From the NCBI GenBank assembly GCA_038373865.1, contig JAXGGA010004450.1:1-64000 (forward strand): 64,000 nucleotides of DNA, written 5' to 3'. Source of the stretch: Uloborus plumipes (Eukaryota; Arthropoda; Arachnida; Araneae; Uloboridae). This document shows, one piece after another, positions 1 to 12,480 of the stretch (positions are counted from its first letter, which is position 1; each line of letters starts with the position of its first letter). The position numbers and the translations under genes are program-made. The notes beneath the pieces are model-generated. The model made no database searches and was not told where the DNA came from. It worked only from the letters and a program-made list of their open reading frames with translations.

Positions 1-75
1 CGAAAAAATCAGTTAATTGTGTTTGTTCTCTAGACCTCGCGGATAATCCGCTAGCAGATAATCGAGAGTTTACTG
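1..75. repeat. Right end of a Tigger/pogo-like MITE
   Basis: The sequence GATAATCGAGAGTTTACTG is followed by TA at 76-77. It resembles the terminal inverted repeat (CAGTA.A..TC.ATTATC) of pogo/Tigger-type elements, which duplicate TA on insertion. The other end would lie before the window. A related complete element lies at 20119-20514. Confidence 0.45.
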
Positions 76-78
76 TAG

Positions 79-3000
79 TTCTTTGATGTTGATAAATAAA
101 AATGAAAAATTTATTCATTTTGTTGATGACTTTGTTCTCATTGGCCAGTACAAAAAAAAAAAAGTAAAATAAAAACGCATATCGAATTCAAATTAGGTCT
201 TCCTGGGACCGGAAAAAAAAAAAATTGCGACGCTGGTGAGTGTGAAATGTGAGTGTATTTGCTCCTTCGCTACTATGTCCTGCATGGTGGTGCAGCGGGA
301 CTGTTTCAGACTGCGCCACCATGTCCTGCATGGGCCCCCAGCAGCGGGCAAAGGAGCAGGATTAAAATGAGTCTGTACTGTGAGTATGTAGAGTGAGTAA
401 GATTGTACTGAGACGGCAGGCGTTGGCAGTCTGCAAATCTGAAAGAGGGATTCCACGACGTTTGACGTCCGAAAATAAAATAAAAAGCAATTTGTGATTA
501 ATTTAAAAAAATCACATATTTTAGGCAAAGTTCCGGTAAGGTGCTGAAGAGTTTTCAAAATCTTTGCGAGACTGTCATTCCAAAAGTTAAATTAAAATAT
601 AAAAACAAAGTCGAATAAAGAGATTAAGCTATCCAAAACCATCAAAATTCTGTTTAAATATACTAAATAAATAAAACCTATTAAATAAAGGTATAACCCA
701 AGCACAATATTAAGCAACGTCACTTTAAAAGTTTAGAAGAGATGTAGAACTGGTACTGCCATCACCACAATCTTGAGAATATTCGAGATTTTTTGCTATA
801 AGTTATCTTACTTAAAAGTACCATGTTCACATTTGCTCAACTTTCTCCTAGCAATCACAATTGGCAGGTTCGTGTTATTCTCATTGTGAAAAAGACAGGA
901 AACCTTATTTTTTGAAAACGAACATAAAACTCTGATTACTTCATGGCAAAACCTTTAGCTCGATAACTTTTCTTAAAGAAAGTAATAAACATTCATTATA
1001 TTTCCTTTCAAAGAACTTGTTTTGAGAGTCGATTTACAGAGAAACGAAGAAACACAAGGAAATGAGATTGACGTAACCGGGTCTTTCTTTCAAATGACAC
1101 ATGCTGTCAGCTTTTGAAATAAATCGACAACTTCTGACTTTTATTTAACGAAACATGTTTGCTCTTCCAGTAATCAGAGCTTCACTGATTGTAAAAAAAC
1201 TTAAAATCAGAAAATTCAAAACATATTTTCATTAACTAAAACTGTGTTTCTTAATTTCCTCAATAAGTTTAACAATTTTTTACGTTCTGCTTTTCCACGA
1301 AACCTCTAGTTTTTCTTTTGTCGTGTAGTTTTCACAAGAAAATTTTCTTAAAATGATTCATTTGTCGAGACAAATTTGTCAAGACGAAAATTATTTAGAA
1401 AGTTTGATATTCATTATTCATTTTTTGTCAACACATCTGTTGAGTATCTGTCATCGTATTTATAATATTTTTATCTTCTGTTCTTTGCACAAGAACTGAT
1501 GATGAAACTCGTTTAGGACAGGTCAACCTAAATTGCATCTTAGACCATTAGTGAAGCAAGGAGCAGAAAGAAAATCTGTATCCTGGTGAACCCTGTCATG
1601 AACTGGTGCTAACTGTTAAGTTTTCTTCAGGACAATTGTTTCAAGAAGTGGTGCAAGAGCGTTTTTATCGTGAAGAGTAATTGTTTTGTTTTGACAATTA
1701 ATGCAAGAAAATTTCTCGAACATTGATGCTTAGATGAACCGATGAAAAAAATTGCTTTGAACAGTTATCAGAGCTAGCTAGGAGATTATTACAACCAGAT
1801 ATATTTCTGGGATTTTTTCCCAAGGCATAGAAATACTCCTTGAGACCTTTTAGGGGATTGAAACGTGTGAAAAAATTTAAAGTCATTGTTATGATTAACG
1901 TCACACAAGAACCAACGTTCAAACGATGAAGTAGGAGAGGGCAGGGAAAGAAGAAAATAGTTTCAATTTGATTTTTAACACTTGGAATGCTTGAATTTTG
2001 TATTTTAGAAATTTACGAAACATTCAATTGTATTATTTGAAAAGATTGTAACTGTTTTCCCTTCCCCATTTTAACACATACCACATTTTAATTTAAAATA
2101 CGATACGTAAAAATACACGTCACTAAATTTTTGCTGTGTATTTAAGGTTTCCAATGCGTGAAATCCTCTAATAGATTTGTTTAAAAAATCTCTGATTATA
2201 GCATTTAAAAAATCGACTATATGATTACGAATATCAAAATATACCTGCACGTTACTCATACTTGGCACCAAATCAGATTAGGAGAAGGTCGGCAAAAGAA
2301 AGAAAGAAAAAAAAAAGCAATATGATTTACTGCATAGAAAGTTCTTAGTTTTTTTATGCAGCAAGAACAAATAGCCCAAAACTGAATTATGTTCAGCAAA
2401 TTCCTTTTTCAAAAAAAGACTTCAGCAGTCAATGAAAAACTGTCAGATTAAGTTATAAAAGTAACGCTTTTAATATTTAATAACTGACAATAATCAGCAA
2501 AACACAAATATTTACGCTTAAAGGCCATAATGATCATCGCAGCATCATAACATTTCATCGCTTAGTGAACTCGAAAACAGATACCAGAAGTTTTGGAATA
2601 AAAGCGTTTTTTATGGTTCAATTAACAACAGCAGTAAATGAGAAAAAAAATATTTAAAAAAAGTTCTTAAAACCGCCCGCGTGGAACAATTGTGGATCGT
2701 CCAGGTATCGTTAGAGGCTTAATGTTAAGGAAGCAGGAAACGTTCAACTAAACGCTTCAAGAATCACGTAGGAAATGAAAATATTTGCCAAAATGCATTA
2801 AAGAAAGGATTCGAACATTAATTGTAGCGGAAGGATGAACCAAAACAGTAAAATTAAAAAAGTAAATCAGTTTGTAAATTAGGGATTAGTTGTTTATTAA
2901 CAATATTGACTGTGTGTATTAAAGAAAGCAACCATTGTGCCATTCTACTGTCAATTATTTTTTCACGCTATATAACACTAACACGTGAGATACGTTGTTT

Positions 3001-4384
3001 TTTATTGCTGTTATTGCTAATTACTTATAAAAGTTGCTATTACTGAAAATAGAAACTAATTGTTACTATTCTAGAGATCTTATGGTAACTATCGTTGAAA
3101 AAATTATAGGTACTTTTTCGTCAAAGGTTTGTCGCATTTTTTTTGGCGATATTTATTTTTGCATTGCTATTGCAAATGAAAAACTATGCACTTGGCGAAA
3201 GTCAATAACATTATTTCCTAAGCTATTTAGATTCCACACTTGAGGACATTTTCCAATCTCGTCGAAAAATAAATTGACCTACCTTTACCCGAAAAATATC
3301 AAATTTAATTATGCAATATGGGAACATTCTACCCTATGGAGGCGACGTTTTGACAAATCACCATATTCTTTCGCAACAGGGGAAATTCTCTTTATTCTCT
3401 TAGGAAATATTTTCACTTTTTAAATATATATATTTGGCAGAGCACATGAAAAGTTTAATGGTTATGACGACAATTTGTTTATACGAATGATTCAAATCCA
3501 TTTATACGCACTTTATTTGTGCGTGCATTGAATTACGGAGTTGTGCTTTACCTTCCATATTGTAAAGTACGAAATTATTTATTCGTGTTGTAATTATAAG
3601 TTCATTATGAGGTGTCAAAAACTTCAATTTAGTTCAAAATATCATCTATTATGATGGTACGAAATTGTCACGATGATTTTTTTAAACCCCGTTTGAAGTA
3701 ATTTTTATACTCTTGTAAACTAATATTATTAAATGTCTGTAGCAATTTCCTGATCTTGATTAGGGATTGATAAAACGTCTAAGTTCTGCATGGTTGGGCC
3801 AACAATGCATGTTTCTAAGGCATACTAAATAGGATCTATCGACCATTTAGATCATATCTGTATTTGTAAGGCAGCAGTAAGTTGGGTCTTCATCTTAATT
3901 TCTCCAATATCTGCCTCGAATAATGCAAGGTAAAGAAACAATTTAAAGTATATAGAAAAGTGATAATCGGGCTGTAGGACAGTAGCTCGCTCACTTTCTT
4001 AGACCATCGGACTTTGTGTTATTTGACTAATTAGTGTTTTAAACCAATACGAAATAAAAATATGAAAAATGTACGGAGAAGAAAAATTCGAAAAAAAAAA
4101 AAAAAAAAACATAAGAAAGCGTAAACCTCTAATCGCTAAGTGCATCTTCATAGAGTGCATGGTATTATCTCTTCATTGATTGTAAATAAAAAAGACATTG
4201 TTGATATTACTTGACTGTAAATCAATTGTTGCAGAAAACAAAGTAGTTAACAATGAAAAGGTTCCGATGTTTTAATGATCACGCAGAAAAGACAACAATG
4301 CTCATAGCAGAGCAAATGGTTTAATTTACACATTTTAGATAAATTCAAAATTATGTTAGGAGCTTAAGTTCGACAATTTATCAA
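79..4384. other. Gene-poor upstream region, no gene recognised
   Basis: This is A/T-rich DNA without a supportable exon on either strand. A GC-richer patch at 230-450 carries short internal inverted pieces (CCTGCATGG repeated, and GCTCCTT against AAGGAGC) and looks like a transposon fragment. Any 5' untranslated exon or promoter of the kinase gene would lie here. I cannot place one from sequence alone. Confidence 0.5.
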
Positions 4385-4444
4385 ATGCTTTTAAAGCATT
4401 CAAAATTTCCAAACAGCTTAGACCAGGTAAAATTTCAGTTAACT

Positions 4445-4596
4445 ATGTCAAATTCTATAAAGTCAGCTATGGAATATTTGCAAGATCAAAAAGGCTTTAA
4501 CTGCAGAAACACCATCGGAAAAGGATCTTACGGTTCGGTAATAAAAGTGTGTGACAACGACGGTGGTCAAATGGCAGCGAAAATTGTGACTGACAG
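4445..4596 (+). CDS. Divergent protein kinase, exon 1 (N-lobe)
   Basis: First coding exon of a four-exon kinase gene (4445-4596, 7022-7458, 14737-15125, 17052-17252; 1179 nt including stop, about 392 aa). It encodes the glycine loop GKGSYGSV (residues 25-32) and the ATP-anchoring lysine in MAAK (K46), and ends AG|GTATAA in phase 2. I chose Met at 4445 because it sits just after a possible acceptor (TTTCAG, ending 4438). An in-frame Met at 4385 would add 20 residues. The full protein has every kinase subdomain in order but matches no family I can name. Its catalytic core is non-canonical (see exon 2), so activity is uncertain. Intron 1 (2.4 kb) holds a hAT-type MITE. Confidence 0.8.
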
Positions 4597-4908
4597 GTAT
4601 AAATTTCAGTTTGCTTTTAACTGAAAGAAAAATTCAAGAGCTTTTTAATGCTCGAAAATGTAACAAGCTACGTCCCTAGAGAGAGGAGGGGGGGGGGGGC
4701 GAACTTAACATTCATTATTAAAATCCTTTGAGGAGTAAAGACACACGAAATGTGTTAATTGACCACATACAGTATAAAATTCAAGTTATGCTGTAAGGGA
4801 GCATTATCTTCCACAGTGTGTAGTCTTCATACTAAAATGAGTCCTCTTTGTAAATACCTTTTTGTGAACAACTAAACTTAACCTCTGAAACTTACCTTAC
4901 GTACCAAC

Positions 4909-6052
4909 TAGGGATGCACCGATAAGCAAATTGGCCGATTACTGATTACCGATTAATCGGCGAATGAGAATCGGCCGATTAATCGGCAGAGCCGATTAAT
5001 GTTCGGGTTTATTATTTTTAAAATTACCAATTTCACCCTCACTGTTTTTTCTCTTCCTAATACAATTTCGATTTTTAGAAATGGTTACTTATTTGTTTTT
5101 GACAAAAGATTTGTTTTTCTCATTTTTCTATGTTAAATAATTTCAAAATTTTATCAACTTCCTTTGAAAATTGTTTAATATTTTTGTAAATAAAATTACA
5201 TTAACACACTAGACATAATAGTTATTAAAACAAATGGGGGGGGGAGCTGTGATGAGTACTTTAATTTCGGGGTGTTTTTAATTTAAATTTATTTTTCAAC
5301 TATAAGTAGCCATTTAATTCAAGACTTTTGTTCTTTGAAAATTATAGGTTATTTAAAAGCAATAAGCTAAAGAGGAAAATATCGAGACATGAAAAATGTT
5401 ACAACATTGTCTATAAGTGTAGATTTATTTAGAATAGGAATATTAAATTATTAAATCATTTATGTCAACTGAGAATCAACTAATTATTATTATTATTACT
5501 TTGTATTTCATTCTTTGAATTATTTATTTTGTTTTTACTCACTACACTTTCGTAAAACGTGTAATTCTTGTGTTTGCAGAACAGTATTTATTTCTTGTTT
5601 ATAAATTATCCAACGTAATATTGTGTTCAAACATCGTTGAATTAATTTTATTAAAAACATCTTCTCCTCCGGTTGATCAGCAAAATTTGACTGTTTAGAA
5701 ATGAAACAAGTATTCATGTTTTTGAATTCCAATTTAAAATTTCAGGAATTTGCAGAGGGTTATCTTTTAATATTTTAATCAGTTTTACGTTTTCTATGAA
5801 CTATTTGTTTTGTTTTTACTCTGTACTCACTTTCATACTGTATGTTCTAGTAAGGATTTCAGAAAATTACAATTGTTTACGGTTAATAAAACAATTTATC
5901 ATAGTTTCTTGGTGAAGGTATACTTTAGAAGATAATAAAAAACATTTAAAAATTCGTGGATTAATCGGCAAGATTTTGCCGATCATTAATAATCGGCAAA
6001 GTGGCCGATTATGGCCAATTAATCGGTACTGCCGATTAATCGGTGCATCCCT
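4909..6052. mobile_element. Non-autonomous hAT-type element (AGGGATGCACCGAT family)
   Basis: The ends are inverted: TAGGGATGCACCGAT at the left and ATCGGTGCATCCCT at the right. Both ends continue into repeated GCCGATTAATCGG palindromes. The flanks GTACCAAC (4901-4908) and GTACTAAC (6053-6060) match 7 of 8, as expected for an old hAT 8-bp target duplication. About 1.1 kb of A/T-rich interior has no transposase. It lies inside kinase intron 1. Confidence 0.8.
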
Positions 6053-7021
6053 GTACTAACTACCATGTAATTTAGTTTAGTCGTTTATTAAACTGAAAAA
6101 AATCAACCACACATCAAATGCATTAAAAAGGAGACATTTTTAATTTAATTTTTATTAAAAAAATTAAATAACTTTTAAAACCAACTTGATCTGAATCAAT
6201 ACTGTATTTCGATTTAAAAACAAAAAAATATCCGAGAGAGTTTTTATAGGAGAACCCAAAATTTCAGTTTCAAATATTCGAGAGTTTTTTCAGAACTTCA
6301 AAATTCATTTTTATTTTTATTACTAGGGATCATTTGTGAAAACATATAATCCAAGTTCTTTGATAAAAGTAAGACATCTTACCAGAACTAAGTGTTTTGT
6401 AAGAAGGTATTCATAACTTAAGTAACAACATATCGCTTACTTCTTTTCAACAAAGTCATATCTCAAAAAGTAATTTTTCAGGAAAGCAATTTTAAAGTTT
6501 AAAAGCAAGATAAAAAAATTAAAATCATATTAAAGTCGCTGATTGATTTTTTTATAATTCATGCGGCCTTTTCAGTAAAATAGGATGTTTTTTCTGTTTC
6601 AAGAAGAACAAGTATCAAACTTTTTAAGTTTAAAAAATGTTGCATTTTATTTATCACATTTCGCATCATGTTTCAAAGATGATACTTGAATCATTTGAAA
6701 TACGTCGTTACTGTCACCAAACATTTTGAAATTGGGAAAACTGACATACACATTTCAATAACTTACAAAAAATTCTCACCCTTAAGAAATCGAATCCTAC
6801 GACTAGTCCCTTGCCTACATCAGTCATCGCTTTAAATGCTCCAAAGTGTAACAAGAATAGGAATTAATTTCCAGTTTTTTACCTTCAGTCTTGAACTTTT
6901 CAAGCATTTTTATAATTCAATCCATTAAGCATTTCTTCAAAGTGATCGCGATATTACTTATCGAATAATTGTTCCTTAATTGACCAATAATGCTTATCAA
7001 AAAACATTCCTTTTCTCTTAG

Positions 7022-7458
7022 ATTCGTTAACATACTAGAGATTACGGAATGGAATAAATTGAACCATGATAACGTCCTTCGTCTCGTGGACATCATCCAT
7101 GGTGTCGACGGTGTCGTTATATTTATGACAGATCTTTTGCACACCAACCTGTTCTTACGACTCCAGGACCGCGAATTTAGAAAAGATTCGCTTGCACCAG
7201 AACGATGTCGCCTGTACATGCGAGATGTCCTGTCCGGCTTGTCGTACCTCCACCAACGAAATCTTTGCCACTTGGATTTGAGGGCCGAGAATGTGTTCCT
7301 TACTGAAGATGACCGAGCGGTTGTGGCAGACTTTTCGGGACTTTGTAGAACGAGTGACATGAAAAAGCATTGCCCTCTGCCAAACTCGCTGAGGCCGCCA
7401 GAAATGTTGAAAGAGAAGAAGAGAGTGTCACCTTTACCAATTGATTTGTGGTCGTGTG
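7022..7458 (+). CDS. Divergent protein kinase, exon 2 (catalytic core)
   Basis: This exon follows TTTTCTCTTAG and ends GTGTG|GTAAGT. The phase joins exon 1 (R51 across the junction) and exon 3 (W-S-C-G). It carries the alpha-C glutamate (E57 in EITEW), LNHDNVL, the hinge region, the E-helix YLH, the catalytic loop HLDLRAEN (134-141), the metal-binding DFS (154-156) and RPPE (175-178, in place of APE), and starts subdomain IX at DLWSCG. The catalytic Asp, Asn141 and Asp154 are present. HRD has become HLD, the loop Lys has become Arg, and DFG has become DFS. The activation segment is short, about 20 residues. These are direct readings. Reduced or RD-independent activity is inference. Confidence 0.88.
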
Positions 7459-7489
7459 GTAAGTACCATTATTTTCAAAACTATGCATT

Positions 7490-7796
7490 CTAAGCGGCTG
7501 TACTGTCTGTCCGTTAAAGCCGTGCCTAGCACTCACGAATTATTCCACTTAAAAAGGGGGTGATGGGTTGTGAGTGGGAACTATCCGAAGTTTTGAATTT
7601 AAAACTTGCATTTGCTATCCTTTTGATATATTCAACTAAAATATGTATTTAAAATTAGCATCGTTCTACGTAGTTTGATACAGCTCAACAGGCTCCTTAT
7701 TATTTTTCCGTTTATTATTATCTTACCTTACCTATAGCCCCTATTTTGGTAAGATCAGAGAAGACCTGACGCATGCGTAAATACGCGGCTTTTTTT
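7490..7796 (+). repeat. Dispersed repeat R, copy 1
   Basis: This segment of about 300 bp contains CTGTCCGTTAAAG near its start and GACGCATGCGTAAATACGC at its end. It is similar over its whole length to copies at 25375-25700 (same strand) and 49299-49590 (opposite strand). Shared landmarks are CTGTCCGT, TTCCACTTAAAAA, CATATTCAACTAAA and AAGATCAGAGAAGAC. No coding capacity. The class is unknown. Confidence 0.7.
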
Positions 7797-8795
7797 TTTT
7801 TTTTTTTTGAATGAACCCGATTATTTATTTATTTATTTTTTTTTTGTTCATCTAACTTTTGATTCACAATTATTTGGCAAACATGGGATCAAATTCCTTG
7901 TCATACACTTTCATGGAACTTAGAAATTCATAGTTCAGAGTAGGAAAATATTTTTTTCAAAAAACATTTTCTCTTTCGATCAGTCTAAGGTCTTTAAAAT
8001 AACATCTATTATCCCCGGGAAGTTGCCAAGATTGCACTCCTAGCCAATTTAATTCTCACTTTGAAATTAAACTGAATGCTCTACATTAATGAAGTGAAAC
8101 GCTTGTGTCTTGTGATTAAATATTACACACAAGGCAAAATTTTTCAGCATATGATCTCAGTAAAAGCTGCTGACAAGTCTTCAACTGTAAGGGATCCCCA
8201 TCAGAATGCAGAAGACGTAATCTTATGAATAAAAAGACATTAGGGCCGACAAATTGCCATGTCAGACAAGGGCCGGCTCAGAAACGGATTTATTAGTCTC
8301 ACAAGTTTTATGGGTCGACTTGGGGCCGGAGAAAAAACTGACACAAGGGGACTCTCATCTACCCTGAGAAACACACAAGAAAAGACATTTTTTCCAGTGT
8401 CCTGCATCCACATTCTAACTTTGGTTTAAACATTAATAACATATAAATTTTTCATCAATTTGTTCCGACTATCGATTGCACATCCAAAGCCAACTGCCTA
8501 ATTACGTTACATTCTTTCTGAGGTGAATTGAATTTATTTGGGGGGGGGGGGGGACTTGATATAGTGCGGCGGATTTTGCCGAATAATACTCGATGATTGA
8601 AAATATTATTTTAGGACTTCAAGTGTTAAGTAAAAATTAAGTGGAAACCATTGTTGTACTCAAGTACTCAAACATAATTAACATCTTTTCATTAATACCT
8701 TTTTTTGAAAATAATAGATGGCTTTTTATATTTAATTGAAAAATATGCCAAATTTAAGATTTTTAGCAAGATATGTAAAACGGTTTGGGGTCAAA

Positions 8796-9081
8796 ATGTC
8801 GCGGGCCAAAATGTCGCGGTCAAAATGTCGCAGAGCCAAAATGTCGCGGGCCAAAATGTCGCATGCCCAAAATGTCGTCAGTCAAAAACGTCGCCGGGCC
8901 AAAATGTCGCCAGGCCAAAATGTCGCGGGTCCAAATTGTCGCCGGTCCAAAATGTCGCCGGTCCAAAATGTCGCCGAGCCAAAATGTCGGTCAAAAATGT
9001 CGCCGGTCCAAAATGTCGCTGGTCCGAAATACCGCCGGTCCAAAATGTCACCAGTCCAAAATATAGCCGTTCCAAAATGAC
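8796..9081 (+). repeat. Minisatellite, 16-bp unit (CCGGTCCAAAATGTCG)
   Basis: About seventeen imperfect tandem copies of a 16-17 bp unit. The reading frames that run through it are by-products of the repeat and not genes. A mirror-image array lies at 13812-14034. Confidence 0.95.
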
Positions 9082-9410
9082 GCTAAGTGCATAGTACAGA
9101 TTTAATGTAGCCAGTAATTCATAAATTCAATGCAGCTTAATTATGTAGCTCAATTTTACTAATAAGCTTATCACGGTATGATAAACACACCTGTTTAGTA
9201 ACTTTTTTTAAACGTAGCAGTTTAGAAAATTAGCTTAATTTATTAACAAAAATGTACCTAAATTGATTTCTTCTAAAGCTTAAATTATTTCAGTACCGAA
9301 GTAATGATATAGTTTTTTCGGGGCTGTACTTAGGGCGCAGGGACGCTAAATTTCTTCCTTTTAATAAGCTTCTATTAGTTTCACATGTGGGTTTGTTTGT
9401 TTGTATATTA

Positions 9411-12179
9411 GGGTGGGCCGAAAAAACACTTTTTTTTATTTCGAATTTGTAATAGCGCGGAAAAGTTGCGAATTATGAAGACAAAAAGAAGGGAAAAAAA
9501 ATTATCGAAATCGGTTGATATCTTCCGATCGCGCATAAGGCCTAAAGTTTGACAAAAATTGAAAAAACTTCATTTTCGCGATTTTTTTTTAAATTTTTGA
9601 ATTGGATGTTTTCGAAATGTAATAGTGCGGAAAAGTAGCTAATTGTAAAGACAAAACGAAGGAAAAAAAAATTATCGAAATCCATTGATATCTTCCGATC
9701 GCGCATAGGGCCTAAAATTTGACAAAATATGAAAAAAACTTCATTTTTGCGATTTTTTTTGAAAAAATTTTGAATGAAATGTTTTCATAATTTTTTCGCG
9801 CGAAAAAATTTATAATTATGAAGAAAAAAAGAGGGATAAAAAGGAGGAAAAAAATTATTGAAATCTATTAATATCTTCCGGTCGTGCCTAGGGCCTAAAC
9901 TTTGACAAAATATGAAAAAACATCAATTTTGCGATTTTTTGTTTAATTTTTTGAATTAGATGTTTTCGTAATGCAATAGTTTGTAACGTTTACTAATATA
10001 GCCTTAAAATATTGTGCTTTGATTTTGTTTTGGTCAGTGAATATCTTCCGGTCGCGCATTAACCCCAAAATTACCCAAAATAATAATTTAAAAAAAGTTA
10101 CATTTTTACGCGTTTTTGGTTTTCGATGAATATTTTTTTGTGAAACAACCGTATTATTTTTTAAGACAGACTGACAATAATATAGAAAAACAAACTACCA
10201 CAGGTTCAGTCGATATTATTCAGTTGCGAAAAGCCTTTAAAACTCTCATGCGTAGACGTCGAGCAGCAATCCAGGCAACGTCACTCGCCTGGCTACGGCT
10301 CTCTTCCACTCCATTGCCGCCTTCCTAGGACCACGTCAGCTGTCTGCCTATATTGTTTTTTCAGTCTGCGTTTCTATGTAGTAATCGCAGTGTACTATTA
10401 TTTAGTTCAATCTAGCTGTTTTCATTTTGAAATTTTTGTAGTCTTCTGTAATGATGTAGTTTTCTGCTCTGTGTGAACTCGGTGATTTAACGAAAAAGTT
10501 ATACAATTGCCGGGCCAAATAACAAGACTAATACTCTAATAACAAGACAAATATTTGGCTGCCCCACTTTCGGTACTCCAAAAGAACTGCCATCAAACAA
10601 GCCGTCCACTGGCAAGGACATCATTAGGTGCCGTACTCAAGGAAGGTTAAATTTGGCACTAGAAATTAATAATGGTGTCTTCGCCAGTAGGCAGTTAGGT
10701 TGATGGCAGTTCTTTGGAGTGCCAAAAGAGGGGCAGCCAAATATTTGTCTTGTTATTAGAGTATTTGTCTTGTTATTACATAACTTTTTGTTAAATCACA
10801 GAGTCCACACACAGCAGGAAACTACATCATTACAGAAGACTAAAAGGGGGCCGTGGTGGCCCGATCGGTAAGGCATCGGACTCGTGTCCGGAGGGACCCG
10901 GGTTCGATCCCAGTCGATCAAAGATCCACCGTCTTGATTAATGGTGGCTGGGAGACGTTAAAAATGTCGTGGTCACAAAGTCCTCCAAGTGAAACGATAC
11001 CTCTGGGGGTGCTGGGCCCTAGGGTTTGCTCGACCCTAGGTTCTGGTTCAAAATTAAGAACAAAGCGCTCTTCAGGGCCCTATCCCGGTTAAACCACGAA
11101 GCTGTGGTAGGTACGGGGGACCCTGGAGTGTGAAATAAAATGAAAGAAGACTAAAAGAATTTCAAAATGAAAACAGCTAGATTGAACTAAATAATAGTAC
11201 ACTGCGATTACTACATAGAAGCGCAGAGTGAAAAAACAGTATAGGCAGATAGCTGACATGGTCCTAGGAAGGCGGCGACGGAGTGGAAGAGAGCCGTAGC
11301 CAGGCGAGCGACGTTGCCTGGATTGCCGCCCGACGTCTGCGCATGAGAGTTTCTAAGGCTTTTCGCAACTGGATAACATCGACTGAACCTGTGGTAGTTT
11401 TTTTTTCCACATTACTGTCAGTCTGTCTCAAAAAATACTACGGTTGTTTCACAAAAAATTATTCATCAAAAACCAAAACGCGTAAAAATATAACTTTTTT
11501 AATTATTATTTTGAGTAATTTTGGGGTTAATGCTCAACCGGAAGATATTAACTGACCAAAACAAAATCAAAGCACAATGTTTTAAGGCTATATTAGTAAA
11601 CGTTACAAACTATTGCATTACGAAAACATCTAATTCAAAAAATTAAACAAAAAATCGCAAAAATGATGTTTTTTCATATTTTGTTAAAGTTCAGGCCCTA
11701 GGCACGACCGGAAGATATTAATAGATTTCGATAATTTTTTTCCTCCTTTTTATTCCTCTTTTTTTCTTCATAATTATAAATTTTTTCGCGCGAAAAAATT
11801 ATGAAAACATTTCATTCAAAATTTTTTCAAAAAAAATCGCAAAAATGAAGTTTTTTTCATATTTTGTCAAATTTTAGGCCCTATGCGCGATCGGAAGATA
11901 TCAATGGATTTCAATAATTTTTTTTTCCTTCGTTTTGTCTTTACAATTAGCTACTTTTCCGCACTATTACATTTCGAAAACATCCAATTCAAAAATTTAA
12001 AAAAAAAATCGCGAAAATGAAGTTTTTTCAATTTTTGTCAAACTTTAGGCCTTATGCGCGATCGGAAGATATCAACCGATTTCGATAATTTTTTTTTCCT
12101 TCTTTTTGTCTTCATAATTCGCAACTTTTCCGCGCTATTACAAATTCGAAATAAAAAAAAGTGTTTTTTCGGCCCACCC
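9411..12179. mobile_element. Foldback (long inverted repeat) element, GGGTGGGCCG ends
   Basis: The left arm (9411-10596, 1186 bp) is nearly the reverse complement of the right arm (10700-12179, about 1170 bp once the inserted SINE is removed), with a loop of about 100 bp. The outer ends are GGGTGGGCCG and CGGCCCACCC, flanked by TA on both sides, which fits a Tc1/mariner-type TA duplication. Each arm contains about four degenerate 175-bp units (landmarks ATATCTTCCGATCGCGCAT and GTAATAGCGCGGAAAAG). No transposase is visible. The transcript would form a very long hairpin. Confidence 0.9.
10847..11144 (+). mobile_element. tRNA-derived SINE with 13-bp target duplication
   Basis: The head looks like a tRNA: an A-box-like GTGGCCCGATCGGTAAGG, an anticodon-like stem CGGAC/GTCCG and a B box GGTTCGATCCC. 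The 298-bp body ends in a short A-rich tail (GTGAAATAAAATGAA). Identical 13-bp direct repeats AGAAGACTAAAAG (10834-10846 and 11145-11157) flank it. It sits in the right arm of the foldback element, and the left arm lacks it. Confidence 0.9.
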
Positions 12180-12480
12180 TATTGTATATATGCATGTAAC
12201 TCTGAATAAAAGATAAAATTCGCGTTCTTTACAAACGTAAAAGTAATATATATTAATACTACCATTATTAATACTAAAGGCTAAACTATATTGCATGTTG
12301 ATGTATAATAAGTGAATTTTCTATTAATTCTGAGTTCGGCATCGATCGTCCACAAAATGCATATTATAAGTGCAAGCAAACTTAGCGGATATTCAACAGT
12401 TTTGAAAATCTTCTTTTTAATTTGATTTACTCTAAAAGCGTATTTTTTAGTTTTTTTAAACTATATTTAGGAATTTTTTT
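12180..12480 (+). repeat. Host repeat interrupted by the foldback element
   Basis: Together with 9378-9410, this segment is similar to 51958-52140. Shared landmarks are TTTCACATG.GGG before the insertion and ATGTAACTCTGAATAAAAG, GTTCTTTACAAA and AGCGTATTTTTTAG after it. The 52-kb copy is uninterrupted. Confidence 0.7.

Noticed and set aside
193..558. 121-codon minus-strand frame
   Set aside because: No domain, no splice support, overlaps a repeat-like GC-rich patch with internal inverted pieces.
8705..9094. Overlapping open frames in three or more phases with repeated Pro-Lys-Cys-Arg and Lys-Met-Ser
   Set aside because: They are forced by the 16-bp minisatellite. Open in many frames on both strands, with no start context or splice signals.
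10116..10328. Open frame in the foldback arm
   Set aside because: Its mirror image occurs in the other arm with a different frame, and there is no protein similarity. Repeat sequence.
10847..10925. A functional tRNA gene
   Set aside because: B box and stems are recognisable, but the acceptor stem does not close and a SINE body plus 13-bp target duplications follow. It is a SINE head.
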